Assembly: GCF_025698545.1 (NCBI RefSeq)
Contig: NC_068569.1
Coordinates: 18,662,001 to 18,726,000, forward strand
Reading direction: 5' to 3'
DNA length: 64,000 nucleotides
Source of the DNA: Gossypium raimondii
Lineage: Eukaryota; Streptophyta; Magnoliopsida; Malvales; Malvaceae
Part shown: positions 28,532 to 40,061 of the stretch, in pieces
Layout of the letters: every line of letters starts with the position of its first letter
How positions within the stretch are numbered: position 1 is the stretch's first letter
Program-made: the position numbers and the translations under genes
The notes under the pieces: generated by a model
Databases searched by the model: none
Told to the model about the DNA's origin: nothing
Seen by the model: the letters and a program-made list of their open reading frames with translations, nothing else

Positions 28532-29505
28532 TTACCACTTAATGAGCCATCCAAAGAGGAAATGCTGCATGATAGGAACCTTTTCAAGCACTTCAGCTTT
28601 ATGCATTTTAAGCATCCCAGTATTCACCTTATTCCAATTAGGCACTCCACTTATATCATTCAACAACGGCGAATGCTCTGCAAATGGGCCCTGTTTCACT
28701 TTCTTTACAAACTGAATACAAGAAAGATACATGTACTCGCTCGAAAAGTTGTCCAAAATATCATCATTATGAATCGATTTCGGCTTCATGTACTTATGAT
28801 CAATCAACTGCGAACTCCCAAATATAAACGGCAAGAAACGGTAATCATCTAAACCCCAAACCCCGTGGGAGCCCGCAGGTTCCAACCAATAAATAAGCTG
28901 AAGCTTCTTCATTAACTCTAGATATTTGACAAAAACTCTAGCCACCACTGCGTGGTAATCTTCTTCTTTAATGATTCCCATTCTGGCTAAGCAATATAAC
29001 CAGGCTGCGAAATTGGTTTCGTGGCCGGTCCCATAGTCGATTCGGCTCGAGTTACCGAATCTTTCAGTGAAATAAGGGATGATTTCGACGGTGGATGGTT
29101 TGAGATCGTCGGGGAGGAACCGAAGCATGAGGGATTCGACGTTTTCAGTTAAGCGTTCATGCCAGGTTCGATAAGAGGTGTTGCCGTAGCGAGAGGATTG
29201 TTGAACGGGTGGAATTTGGTCGACCCATAGCCCGCAGGATTTCGATAACGGAAACAATCTTGGAGATAGTGGGGGAATCGTGGCATGGATCGAAGATTTT
29301 ATGGCCATACATGGATTCTGACAAGGCTACAATGAATCCTAGCTAATTTTTAGACGCTGCGGAGTCGTGGAATTTGGGGATGTCCCCGGGGGATGTGATT
29401 TTCTTGGCTGGGGTCACAAAATGGAAGGGAGGAGCGATCGTTAGGACCTTTTGAGATTTAGGGAGAGGAGCCAGGATTACGGCTTCCGTATTATTGGGTC
29501 GGCAT
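28532..29505 (-). pseudogene. PP2A phosphatase activator (PTPA) copy, broken and intronless
   Basis: PTPA is a peptidyl-prolyl isomerase-like activator of protein phosphatase 2A. The minus strand reads the family from PPFHFVTP and DIPKFHDSAASKN (29450-29346), a TAG stop at 29345-29343, LGFIVALSES and GHKIFDPCHDS, then a one-base frame change near 29231-29233. From there one open frame runs to the TAA at 28532: WVDQIPPVQQ, RYGNTSYRTWHERL, YFTERFGNSSRIDYGTGHE, GVWGLDDYRFLPFIFGSSQL, HKYMKPKSI, PIMQHFLFGWLIKW. The joined length is about 320 codons, against some 390-410 for plant PTPA as I recall. No start codon is visible at the N-terminus. A 258-codon frame opening at ATG 29308 could in principle be translated but lacks the N-terminal third. 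No intron interrupts it. It may be a processed copy or a decayed ancestral gene; its position beside FBW2 and EXORDIUM favours the latter location. Confidence 0.85.
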
Positions 29506-30150
29506 GTTGAGTAGGAGGAGCGATCTTTTACGGGCTAATGAAATTTTAATTTTTATAGTTTATATTTTTATAAATTTTAAATCAAATTTTATAATTTTAA
29601 GGAATTGAAATATAATTTTATCTTCATTAATTTAAAATCTTAAAAGAATTTAATATTTAAATACCAATTTTTCATTTTAGGACATTACATTCGCTTCTTA
29701 TGTCGAGGGAATTGAAAGGTCGGGCCACGAGGTTGGGGCCAGGGGTGGTAGTTCCATTTCGATGAAGGAAAATGAGAAGAGAATTTTGGCGGGGTGATGG
29801 AGTGCGATTTTAACCAAAGGAAAAAGAAAACTCTCGTCGGCCGTTGCGAGTGTCCCAGAAGCAGTGGCTATTTTGGGGCGAAAAGTGCACGTCGTAGGAA
29901 GGCAATGGAACATTTATGCGTCTTTCTAAGCCCGAATATTTATTAGGTATGGTCCTTGAGTGGGTCCCATTTAAAATTAAAAATGGAACATAGATTTTAC
30001 AAAATTTAATTGAAATGATGCATCACGTACAAATTTATTACAATATTTTTACAGACTGTGTTTGTACAGAACAATAACGGATGGATTTCATAATATAGAT
30101 ACGTAATAACATTAAGATGTCCTTCATTCCTATTCTTAGTTTTGTTTGCT
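29506..30150. other. Intergenic sequence between PTPA copy and EXORDIUM-like gene
   Basis: Bases 29690-29920 are GC-richer with a short minus-strand frame lacking known motifs. Bases 30000-30150 probably hold the 3' UTR of the EXORDIUM-like gene. Confidence 0.3.
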
Positions 30151-31047
30151 TCATAACAGAGTTTTGCATGTCGAGGTTTGAGGATCCCACATCGCTGGGA
30201 GCAAATACTTACGCCCGTTAACCCCAACTGCGTTATAGCTAGCCCCCGTAGTTTCGCCCACCAAAACCTTTCCCGGATACCCCGGGAAAGCTCCTTTCCC
30301 GAATATCCCCGTACACGCGCTCACCGCCTCCAGCGGCGCCTCTGCTGGCCCTTGAAAGTACCCGTTGTTGTACGGGTTCACCACGGTTCCCGCCAAAACC
30401 GTTGCCAAGTTGATCACCATTCCGTCCACCCCTACGTCTCCGTTAGGAGCAACCAAGGGTGGAGTTTGCGGCCCGTACATGGGTTGATGAAACGGCCACG
30501 CGCAATAACCAGGACACTGACTCACCGAGTTACCTACCCAAGCGTAAGGGAACCTGCTCTTCTTAACCTGAACCGAACCATGCGTACCGCACCGGCTCAT
30601 GCAGAAACCATCGACCGCCACGTCAGCGGAAGTCAAAACAACGTTGACCGCTTTACCATCTCCATATCCATATTTGAAAGCCAAAACTTTGAGTTGGGAA
30701 GTTTTAAGAGCTTTGCCTAAAGAGTACTTGTCATCGAGAGTTTGCTTCCCTACAACAACGCTGCTGGAACCTCCCCTGTATTTGGCAGTCGTTCGCCACC
30801 AGGAGGAGACAGAGGGGGATGACGTCGTCTTGGGCTTGCTGAGAGAGTTCAAAAAGTCGACGATTATGGAACGCTGCGTAGATGAGAACTTCCCATACCA
30901 AACGAGATTAACAGTAATATTACCCTTAAGAAGAGGACCATGATGGTATTTAAGGAGGGGTGATTGTTGTTGTTCGAAGGCTGAGGAAGAAGATGGGAAA
31001 GTTAATGAGAAGAGCAAAAGAAGTGATAAGAAAGGGATGGGTGCCAT
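30151..31047 (-). CDS. EXORDIUM-like protein (EXL2/EXL4 type), 298 aa
   Basis: Single-exon gene of the EXORDIUM/PHI-1 family (phosphate-induced protein 1 domain), whose members are secreted to the apoplast and modulate brassinosteroid- and carbon-dependent growth. Residues 1-23 form a signal peptide (PFLSLLLLFSLTF core). The mature part opens with KYHHGPLLKGNITVNLVWYG, followed by the family boxes [42 protein letters not shown], the [20 protein letters not shown] box, DGMVINLA and [12 protein letters not shown]. The KYHHG...GGSSSVVVGKQ region is closest to Arabidopsis EXL2/EXL4 as I remember them. The two Cys pairs are present. A TATA box lies 82 bases upstream. It looks intact and is transcribed in the same direction as the two EXORDIUM genes at 44 and 47 kb. 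Confidence 0.93.
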   Translation of the reverse strand: MAPIPFLSLLLLFSLTFPSSSSAFEQQQSPLLKYHHGPLLKGNITVNLVWYGKFSSTQRSIIVDFLNSLSKPKTTSSPSVSSWWRTTAKYRGGSSSVVVGKQTLDDKYSLGKALKTSQLKVLAFKYGYGDGKAVNVVLTSADVAVDGFCMSRCGTHGSVQVKKSRFPYAWVGNSVSQCPGYCAWPFHQPMYGPQTPPLVAPNGDVGVDGMVINLATVLAGTVVNPYNNGYFQGPAEAPLEAVSACTGIFGKGAFPGYPGKVLVGETTGASYNAVGVNGRKYLLPAMWDPQTSTCKTLL

Positions 31048-31128
31048 GAAAATTTCAAAAATAACAGAGTTCGAGGAATCCTATGAAATAGGGGTTTGGG
31101 AGTGGTGGACGGAAAGCAGAGAAGGGAG

Positions 31129-31136
31129 TATTTATA
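31129..31136 (-). promoter_or_regulatory. TATA box of the EXORDIUM-like gene
   Basis: TATAAATA on the minus strand, 82 bases before the start codon at 31047. Confidence 0.65.
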
Positions 31137-32672
31137 GGGACGTAGCGTGGGACAGCTGGTGAAAATGAGGGAAATGTTGGGTTTAAATGGAGCCGCGTAG
31201 GGTTGACTCCACTGCGCAATAAAGATGCACAGTAACTATTATTCCTGTGTGTAGTCTTTACTGTGGGAGTAGATTTGGATAACTATTCCCATTATGCATG
31301 TATTTTATGGGTAAAGTGTCTATTTCTATCCATTACTCAATTTATTTCCGAGCAAAATCGTACTTAAGTTGGTTTGAATATGTCTAAATCCTTTTCTGTT
31401 TTTTTGGTAATACTTTAATAAGGCCAATTCGGTGGTTAAAATATCATTAACCATAGGTGATTCCTCCTTGACCCTTGTATTTGGCTAGACACGTAGGTAC
31501 AACTATTTTGGTGGATATTGGACTTAATTCAAGATGGGTAAAAGTTATTTTTAAGGTTACGATAGAGATGATCAAATCAACTTCAATGAATTGGGTTTGA
31601 CTTTTTTGTGTTTGTAAAAACAAGTAATGAAAACATTAAATTAGGATGGTAACGCGGTTATTAGTTAAGCTGGCATACGCTATACGCTCCCCTTCCCCTT
31701 CCCGTTGCATTTACTTTTCAACCATCCTTGTGTATAGAGTCAACTCATCAGTTTAACCTCTAAAAAATTATATATTTTTATAATTTAATATAATCAATTG
31801 AAAATAAAATAGACATTCGCGCATTCGGTCCATCAACGCACCTAACAAGTAAAGAAAAAACATTAGCTTTTGCTCAACTAAAATCCATTAGGGTTTCATG
31901 GCACCGCCCTCTTCCAATAGAATCAGTAGGTGATTACTTATTGATGAACACCACTAGTTGGTCCCACAGTCTTCTTTTCTTTTAGTTGGTACCACCAAAG
32001 TCTTAAAATTCGAGATACATATAATTAAAATTGTCCATACTCCAATTTCTTCCCTTCACTTTTTTATTAACAACCTATTCTAATATACAATAAATCCATT
32101 GGTGAGACCTAAATTTTGTTTGAATTAAAGTAGTAATTTGGATTCAATCAAATGAGCCATGTTGGTCCCATGCATAACCCATGGTGCATTCCAGCTAGTT
32201 TCATGATTTCTAAAGTAGAGGTATAATTCTGAGCATTGCATTTTATTCGGTTGCATTTTAAAGCTCCTATGGATTTTTAAAAACCCGAGTGATTTCTATA
32301 CTATGAGGTTTGTATTGAATCCAATAATTAAAGTCTAGAAATGGATGGCTTCTTAAGGCACAATTTGTCAAACAGTTAGTGATCAGGGACGCTAACTTTA
32401 TCAAGTGGGGGCCTTTTTTTAACGACTGATACTCCGGCGGATGGGCCCAAAATATGCAATTAGTGAGGTCGGCTAGCTTTATTTTGAGGTTAATCTTTTG
32501 TTTTAAAAGCTTAAGCTATTGGTGGATCCTCATCATGATACGTTTATTTTATCGCAAGATGATCACTGTTCAATACTTTTTAATTAATTTGTGCGTTCGT
32601 TTTTTAATTTAAGAGTTTACAAGTTGAATTATAGGTACAAGTACAATAAAAAATTACAAGTTTAATTAATTA
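31137..32672. other. Upstream region of the EXORDIUM-like gene
   Basis: Promoter-distal DNA, no gene. C-rich runs lie near 31690-31710. Further left the sequence is ordinary AT-rich spacer. Confidence 0.35.
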
Positions 32673-35454
32673 TGTGGCACCTCACATCTGACTCGGTCGT
32701 CGAATCCAAATATATGACATTACATTATGTTGCCAAAATAACTTTCATTAACTTGTCATAATTTCACAAAATAAAATTCATAATTTCCATTCAAAACAAC
32801 AAACTCATTCATTATGATCAAATAAATACATTCATGGTACATAAGAATCTATTTCATTTAAATACAAAGTTATACCAGATCAAATTCAGAGTCAAGACTT
32901 GAAGCCAAACTCAAATGTCAAATTTCGAGTTTCTGTCTCAAGACAAGCTTCATTTATAATTTTGGGATTTTTACTTCGATATAGCAACTCTCGAGACTTA
33001 GTCTCAAGGCAAGCCTCCTCTATGTTTTATTTTTCCTTCGATGTTTGTATCTCTTGAGATAAGGTGTTCTTATCTCAAGACTTGGAGCAGGGTATAACTC
33101 ACTTAGGTTCAATATTTTATTGTCTTGAGACAAAAGGTCACTTGTCTCGCGACCTAGGTGAGATTATCTCGAGACCAGCTTGGCATGTCTAAAGACATTA
33201 AGCATTTGAAATGCACAATAATGTAAATTTTGTTCTAACGATCCCGAAACATGCTCTTGTTGCCTCGAGACTTAATGGTTTTATCACACAAAAACTCACA
33301 TATTAACAATGACAATTTACAATTACCTAATTCTTTAAACATGTATTGTGGTATTTTAATAAAAAAAAACTTATTATAAGAAAACAAGGGATGTGTTTAA
33401 AATATATTTAATTACAATAGACTCAAATTAAATCATTACACAATGGAAATTTATTTATTACAGACTCGAAGGGTGTCTTCTTAGACTACACCACCTAGGC
33501 TCACTCCTAGCGTTATCCCTCCAAGCGAAGTCTTAGTGAGCTGAAAAGAAATAACAAATATTGTAAGTACAAAAGTACTTCGTGAGCTCATGAACCATAC
33601 ATTGATGGATGCTTTGCAATATTGTAAGAATTTCTATGAGTCAACTAATACTCTGCATCATTTACTTCGGCTGATACCATACAGTCTTATCACTCCCATA
33701 TGCATAAATTATCATTCTCTTGTTATGCTTGATCTTTCATATCTAATTAACTAGAGAATCTTTATAATTATTTCATAAATCTCTTGTCCCATAATACTTT
33801 CTTAACATAATATATATCATCAGAAAACACTTCAAACAGTTTATACCTTAACCCATGTTCTTAATTCAAACAGTTGTTCACTAAAAATTATCATGGGTGG
33901 ATACTCATATATGTTTGACGAATACTTATGTAGAATATAATACTATCAATCCATACTCAGTCATATCCTGATTTAATACCACACATATCCTTATTGATAA
34001 ATCATTGCATAGAACACTCTGACGAATTCCATGCCGTGATATATCAAAATCCCATAGCTCAAGATAACATTAACACTGGTTCAAAATACTTTTAAAAGAA
34101 GATACAATACCCCTCACTTTCCATATTTACAAATCATTATAATGGATACCCTTCTTGACATATAGATACATATATCTTTTTCATGGAAAACCCTTAAGTC
34201 TTAGTCCCTCATAACCCATAACATATCAGTACTTCACCTTAGCTTTACTATTACAAAACTAAAAGAATTTACTCATACCTTACAATAGAGATGAACATTC
34301 AGATTCAGATATTATCAGACATCTCTGACAATTTATGCCACATAGGCCTAACAGAAAATGTCACACAAGCAACCATATAGAGTACGTACCAAGGTATTCC
34401 ATTCAAAATCTGTCACAAAGGCATTTCTTTCAGAGTTCGCCACAAATGCTATTATTAGCTGTCATGTTTACGATATGGATTTGTCTAAACTCACATTACA
34501 TAAGGTTTGCTCATCATCGTATTGGGACACACAGAGAACTCGATTAGGTAATCACCATTCCTTAGTTCTTTTTCATAGAGTGTCATGGTCATGGACTTTC
34601 TTTTAGAGTTTCATATCAGAGTTCGTATTTTTTTCCCTAGTGGACTTCACCATATACTACCGTGGTAACTAGACACATACTCACTTTACAGAATTTTCAT
34701 GCACTAACACACTCTAAGCCCAACATTTTAATTCACTAACATACACCCAATAGATCATCATATACTTGAAATTATCAAATTCACTATCCATATACAGGCT
34801 ATACTTTTCATAGTTTTAGATTCATAATTCAATCAATTTCCTTCAAGTATCTCTCGATATGAACAGTATATATGCAGGAGTCAGCATAGAACTCACTTGA
34901 TTCTCACTAACGGTAGTTCAAAACTCCAGATATGGATATCCATCTTGAACCAGTACCAACCACTACTTTTAGAATATAATAACATCATTAAGACTCATTT
35001 GTATACAATTTACCATTAATTCGAGCATTGACAACTCCCATGCAAAGCCTTATACTTACATCTTACAGTTCATGTACCTCTTGTAGACTTACTCCTTCAA
35101 AATTTAACATGTAGAATAGTAATACTTACTTATCAATGGAATAACCACTGATCATGACATAACCTTAGCTTCTAGATTATCAATAAATAGATACATCCAA
35201 ACTCAAGAAAGGTATCAATAATTTCTACTTAAGGAAGAAGAATAAGAAGAAAAAGGACAAAGAAACCCCTTTCAGAATACACTTTCAAAACACGCTTAGT
35301 GGAGTTTAATAAGTGTCTTACGTATCAGAACTTGCCTTTTTACTGGCCTACAATTTTTAAGAAAAATATAAATAAGTTCCTTTCATCAAACTCATCAGGC
35401 TAAACTATACATTTCTAAATAACCAAACTATACCAACTTGTACCTTAAATGCCA
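32673..35454 (-). mobile_element. Long LTR-like sequence in minus orientation, about 2.8 kb
   Basis: At 32673 the plus strand starts TGTGGCACCTCACATCTGAC, then GTCGTCGAATCC and a TGACATTACATTATG segment. Read on the minus strand this is an LTR 3' end of the same style as the one closing the 21706-24886 insertion. The interior has short degenerate direct repeats (TGCCACATAGGCCTAA near 34334, and CACAAAGGCATT / CCACAAATGC near 34420-34450) like the GCAGGCTTAAT/CCGGTG repeats of that element. The right end is best placed at TGCCA (35450-35454); the flanks AATTA and ATTTA differ by one base. No coding domains are present. The right boundary is uncertain. Confidence 0.5.
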
Positions 35455-35464
35455 ATTTAGTGAG

Positions 35465-36186
35465 TGTAACAACTCAATTTTCGGTGGTGCAAGACAAGGC
35501 GGTTTCAAAATCTCATTTTCGTAAATTGAGTCTATAAATATTATATTATATAACTTTATTAAAGTTTGGTCTTTTAATTTTGTTTATTAATTGTTTAATT
35601 ATGCTACAGAGACTAAATTATAAAAGTCTTATCGCTATTAATTTTTAATTGGCCAAAGATATAGGGACTTAAGCTATAATTAAACAAAGGTCTAAAATGG
35701 TAATTAAATTATTTTTCTATTACGGTTAGTGGATGGTGATGATTTCTCCACTAAATAATTTTATTTATTGGTTCTTGTTAATTAATTATAATTAAATTAA
35801 TTAAACCTAGTTAATTAATTACTAATCATACTATATATGTTATCATCGTTCTTCATCCATCTTCTTTTTACCAATAGTGAGTCACGTCGAGACGTTGAGT
35901 GCCTGAGGTCACGACGGGACATACTGTTTTGACAACGTCACGAAGTCGACTTCAATCCTTTTAAACTTTGCAATTTGGTTCTATTTTGTGTTCAGGTTGA
36001 TAAAAGAGCTTTGGTAAGCTCAATTAAGACACGTATTTGATTGTTTAACATGAAATGAGAACGATTACCATTGAGTTACATGTGCGTATGAATATTTTAC
36101 TGTAATTTAACTGTAGTTGCTCCGACAACGAATGTAGCATCTTGTAATTTAGACGTACAATGAGGGGTAGGGCGAGGGTTGTTACC
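35465..36186 (+). mobile_element. Short solo LTR, about 720 bp
   Basis: It begins TGTAACAACTC and ends GGTTGTTACC, i.e. inverted termini with the last base changed from A to C. GTGAG stands directly before (35460-35464) and after (36187-36191), as a 5-bp target-site duplication would. A caution is that TGAGGGGTAGG also occurs just inside the right end (36161), so the right GTGAG could belong to a local duplication. No genes inside. Confidence 0.55.
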
Positions 36187-36535
36187 GTGAGGGGTAGGTT
36201 GTAATGACTGCTAACTAAGCATGGAGTAGAAAGGGTGGGTTTTGCCTGAGCGGTGCTGATTGAGGTGAAAGATGAGATGAATTGGTGATAAATGGTGAAC
36301 TATTGACCAAGTTTACAAAGGTGTGGATCGAACTAGCTACGAAATTGGTGAGGAATTAGGTAGTGTTGAAGAAGATTAGGACAAAGTAAGTGAGATGGGT
36401 TTTGGAAGGATGTTAGGATTTTGGTGATGGTTTGGTTGCTTAAGTGGATGAGTATTCTAAGCCCAAATTCAATCCAAAGGGTAATAGTGGGGGAGACAAA
36501 GAAAGGCCCACTAGGAACGACAACAGTAGGAAGCT

Positions 36536-37024
36536 TTGAGACAAAAGGAAGAGTGGGCCTATAAGTTATTCTATTGTGATGACCCACATATGATCAATGA
36601 TTATCCAAAGAAGGCCACACTCTCTACTATGGAAACAAAAGTAGAGTCAAATATGGAGGATAACAATCTTGGTTCGATACTAGGGGGTGTCGAAGATAAT
36701 ACGGGTCATGGGCTGATGTTTGTAGACATAATCGTGGTCGATAAAAAATTAAATGCACTTGTCGACACAAGTACAGTTGATTTGTTCATGTCCGAAGAGG
36801 CTGCTTGTAAACTTGGCCTCAAGATTGAAAGTGAGTCAGGTCGAATCAAAATGATAAACTCAGAAAGTGTTCCAATCAAGGGGGTTGCAAAGAGAGTGGA
36901 TCTTCAACTTAGCAATTGGACCAGTAAGGCATCCATGAAGGTAATACCACTTGATGACTATGATGTTGTGGTTGGATTAAGTTTTCTTGACCGGGTTAAT
37001 GTGTTTTATTGTTCCTTCGGGTAA
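36536..37024 (+). pseudogene. Gypsy gag end and aspartic protease remnant
   Basis: An open stretch of 162 codons running from a degenerate zinc knuckle into a retropepsin-like domain. The active-site triplet reads Asp-Thr-Ser (ALVDTSTVDLFMS) instead of the usual D-S/T-G, so the protease is probably dead. The second conserved part (DDYDVVVGLSFLDR) is recognisable. Confidence 0.75.
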
Positions 37025-37244
37025 TTACATGGTGATTTCAAATTCGAACCATCAATGCATGGTGAGAATGACAATGAAAAAAGCTTGAAGAGAAAAACAT
37101 TGTCAATAATTCAATTTGCTAAAGGAGTATGTGGAGATGAAATCTTCTATTTAGTCACATTGAAGATCGAGAAAATCGTTAAGTCCGTTGGTGAGATCCT
37201 GAAAGAAGTGGGTCAATTGTTGCAGTTATTTTGGGATGCAATGT

Positions 37245-38560
37245 CCGCCTAGTTACCCAAAACTTTGCCACCCAAGAGGGAGGTGGACCAAAAGATCAAG
37301 TTAGTGTCCAACATGGTGCCGCCAGTAAGGTCCATATATCGTATTTCTCCACCAAAATTAGAAATGTTACGAAAATAATAGAATAAGCTTTTAGATGCGG
37401 GATTCATTAGGCCATCTAAATCTCCATATGACGAGCCTGTATTGTTTCAAAAGAAACATGATGGATCGTTGAAAATATGCATCGATTATTAGGTTCTAAA
37501 TAAGATTACTATGAAGAACAGGTACCCTATTCATCTTATTGCGGATTTGTTTGATCAGCTTGGTAGCGTGAAATGGTTTACCAAGTTGGATTTGAGATCG
37601 GGGTACCATCAAGTTCGGATAGCTGAGGGGGACGAGCCAAAGACAGCTTGTGTGACGCGGTATGGTTTGTAAGAGTTTCTTGTGATGCTCTTCAGGCTCA
37701 CGAATGCCCCAGCTACATTTTGCACCCTAATGAATAATGTACTTTAACCTTTTCTTGATCATTTTGGGTTGTTTACCTTGATGATATTGTGGTGTATAGT
37801 AAGTCTCTCGAAGAGCATGTGGGACATTTGAGGGAAGTATTCCAAACTTTAAGGAAAAATAAGTTGTTCATCAAAAAAGAGAAGTGCTCATTTGCCTAAC
37901 GAGAAGTGTCATTTCTAGGCCACATTGTGGGATGTGGCAAGATTCGAATGGATAGGAGTAAGATTCGGGCCATTATTGAGTGGGACCTCCAACTAAGATG
38001 ACGGAGTGGAGATTTTTCCTTGAGTTGGCGAATTACTATCAACACTTAATCAAAGGCTACTCTAGAATTACTACACCCTTAACAAACATGTTGAAAAATG
38101 GGAAGGTATGAGATTAGAATCCGCAATATGAGAAGGCCTTTAATCAATTAAAGCAAGTGATGATGAGGGAACCTGTACTTGCTTGCCAGATTATTCAAAG
38201 CCTTATGAGGTACGCACGAATACCTCGGATTATTCTATTAGGGAGTATTAATGCAAGATGCGCATCCAATTGCTTTTGAGAGTTGAAAGCTTAATAATAC
38301 AGAGCGGAGGTACACGATCCAAGAAAAGAAAATAACCGCTGTGGTCCATTGCTTGTGCACATAGAGACATTATTTACTAGGTTCTAAGTTCGTGGTCCTT
38401 ACCGATAACGTTGCCAACAGTTATTTTCTAACCTAGAAAAAGTTATCTCCCAAACAGGCTCATTGGCAGGTTTTCCTAGCTGAGTTTGATTTCACAATAA
38501 AGAATAAAGTCGGGGAGTGCCAACATTATAATTGATGCACTTAGCCGAAAGATGGAGTTT
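37245..38560 (+). pseudogene. Gypsy reverse transcriptase and RNase H remnant
   Basis: Family blocks include [36 protein letters not shown] and the catalytic YLDDIVVYS (37774-37800, both aspartates kept), followed by SFAxR-type thumb pieces and an RNase H-like stretch near 38200-38560 ending with a DALSRKME-like box. Several in-frame stops and frame changes break it. Confidence 0.8.
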
Positions 38561-38756
38561 GCGACAATCAACCAACTTAATGGTTTCTTATTGGAATGCA
38601 TTAGATAAGGATTGTCTCATGATCGCACAACTAAAAACTTGATTGAGCTTGCCAATGAGAGGAAAACAATGAGATTTTGGCTTGATAGGAAATAGATATT
38701 CACTCATGGGTACTGTATCTATGTGCCCCATTATGGAAAATTACGCAAGGAAGTCA

Positions 38757-39500
38757 TGAAGGAGTGTCATAACTCGAGATGGGCGGGCCATCCAGGAAAG
38801 CATCGTACATTGGCCCTTTTGGAAGATCGTTACTATTGACCTTATATGGGTGATGATGTGGAGACTTATATGAAAACTTGTCTAGTATGCCAACAAGACA
38901 AGGTCGAGTTAAAGACTCCGGCCAGTTTACTACAACCTTTGCCCATTTTGAAAAGATTATGGGAGAGTGTATCCATGGATTTATTATTGGTTTGCCTAAG
39001 TCTGATGGGTTTGCAAGTATTCTTGTTGTGGTGGATAGGTTTTCGAAGTATGCGATGTTTATTTCGGCTGCCAAGGAGTGCCCTATTGAAGAGACAACTT
39101 GTTTATTCCTTAGACACGTGGTAAAATATTAGGGAGTGCCACTGTCTATCATCAGTGATCGAGATGGGCGATTCATGGGCCGGTTCTGGACAGAGTTGTT
39201 CAAGTCAATGGGCTCAAACTTGAACTTTTACATAAGCATGCATCCGCAAACCGATGGGCAAATCGAACGAGTGAATGCATTGTTGGAGACATATCTTCGG
39301 CATTATGTTAGTACCACACAAAGGGATTGGCCAAAGTTGTTGGATGTGGCCCAATTTTTATACAATTTGCAGCTAAGTGGGGTCACGAATCAAAGTCTGT
39401 TCGAGATAATGACGGGTCAACAGCCACTCACACCCAACGCTGTTGTGACCCGTTATATAAGACCAAATCCAACAGCTTATTGATTTGCGAAGGATTGACA
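38757..39500 (+). pseudogene. Gypsy integrase remnant
   Basis: An H-H-C-C zinc-binding start is visible (CHNSRWAGHPGKHR ... CLVCQQDKVE, 38763-38910). The core is frame-shifted near 38980, then IISDRDGRFMGRFW and MHPQTDGQIERVN carry the second Asp and the Glu region (39142-39280). A stop stands near 39130. Confidence 0.8.
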
Positions 39501-39799
39501 AGAGAAGAATGACTTGGCTAGAGCTTGTTTACACAGGGCAAGTAAGCGCAACAAGAAGTGGGCCAATTAGAATTGAAGAGATGTACAATTTCAGGTGGGT
39601 GACTCAGTTTTTGCCAAACTACACTTGATTTTGTGATATATGGGTTTGCACAAGGGGCTTGTACGAAGGTATGCGGGGTCATTTCGAGTTGTGAAGAGAG
39701 GAGGCAAGGTGGCCTACAAGCTTGAATTGCCAGCAAAGCTCAAAGTCCACCCAACATTTCACTTAAGCATGCTTAAGCCATTCCATGGGGATTAAGAGG

Positions 39800-39990
39800 A
39801 TCCGAATCGAGGCAAGTTCGAACAAGCACCAATGAGGGTAAAGGTCTTTTACGACCGTGAAGTTGAAAACATGGAGGCAAATCGTGTGATTAGACGAAAG
39901 TACCATCGACTGCGGCATGAATACTTAGTTCGACGGAGTGGGCTTACCGACAGCGAAGAAAGTTGGGAACCTGCCGAGGCATTGTGGTAG
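39800..39990 (+). pseudogene. Chromodomain-like C-terminus of the gypsy element
   Basis: The frame VENMEANRVIRRK ... EYLVRRSG ... SEESWEPAEALW shows the conserved aromatic and acidic positions of chromoviral chromodomains (YLVRW-like, then ESWEP). It ends at a TAG at 39988-39990. Confidence 0.7.
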
Positions 39991-40061
39991 TTCCAAAGAA
40001 AGATAGACTAGTTTCATGAGGAGGACGAAACAATGGTGTCGCTAGAACAAGTGGGGGAGAA

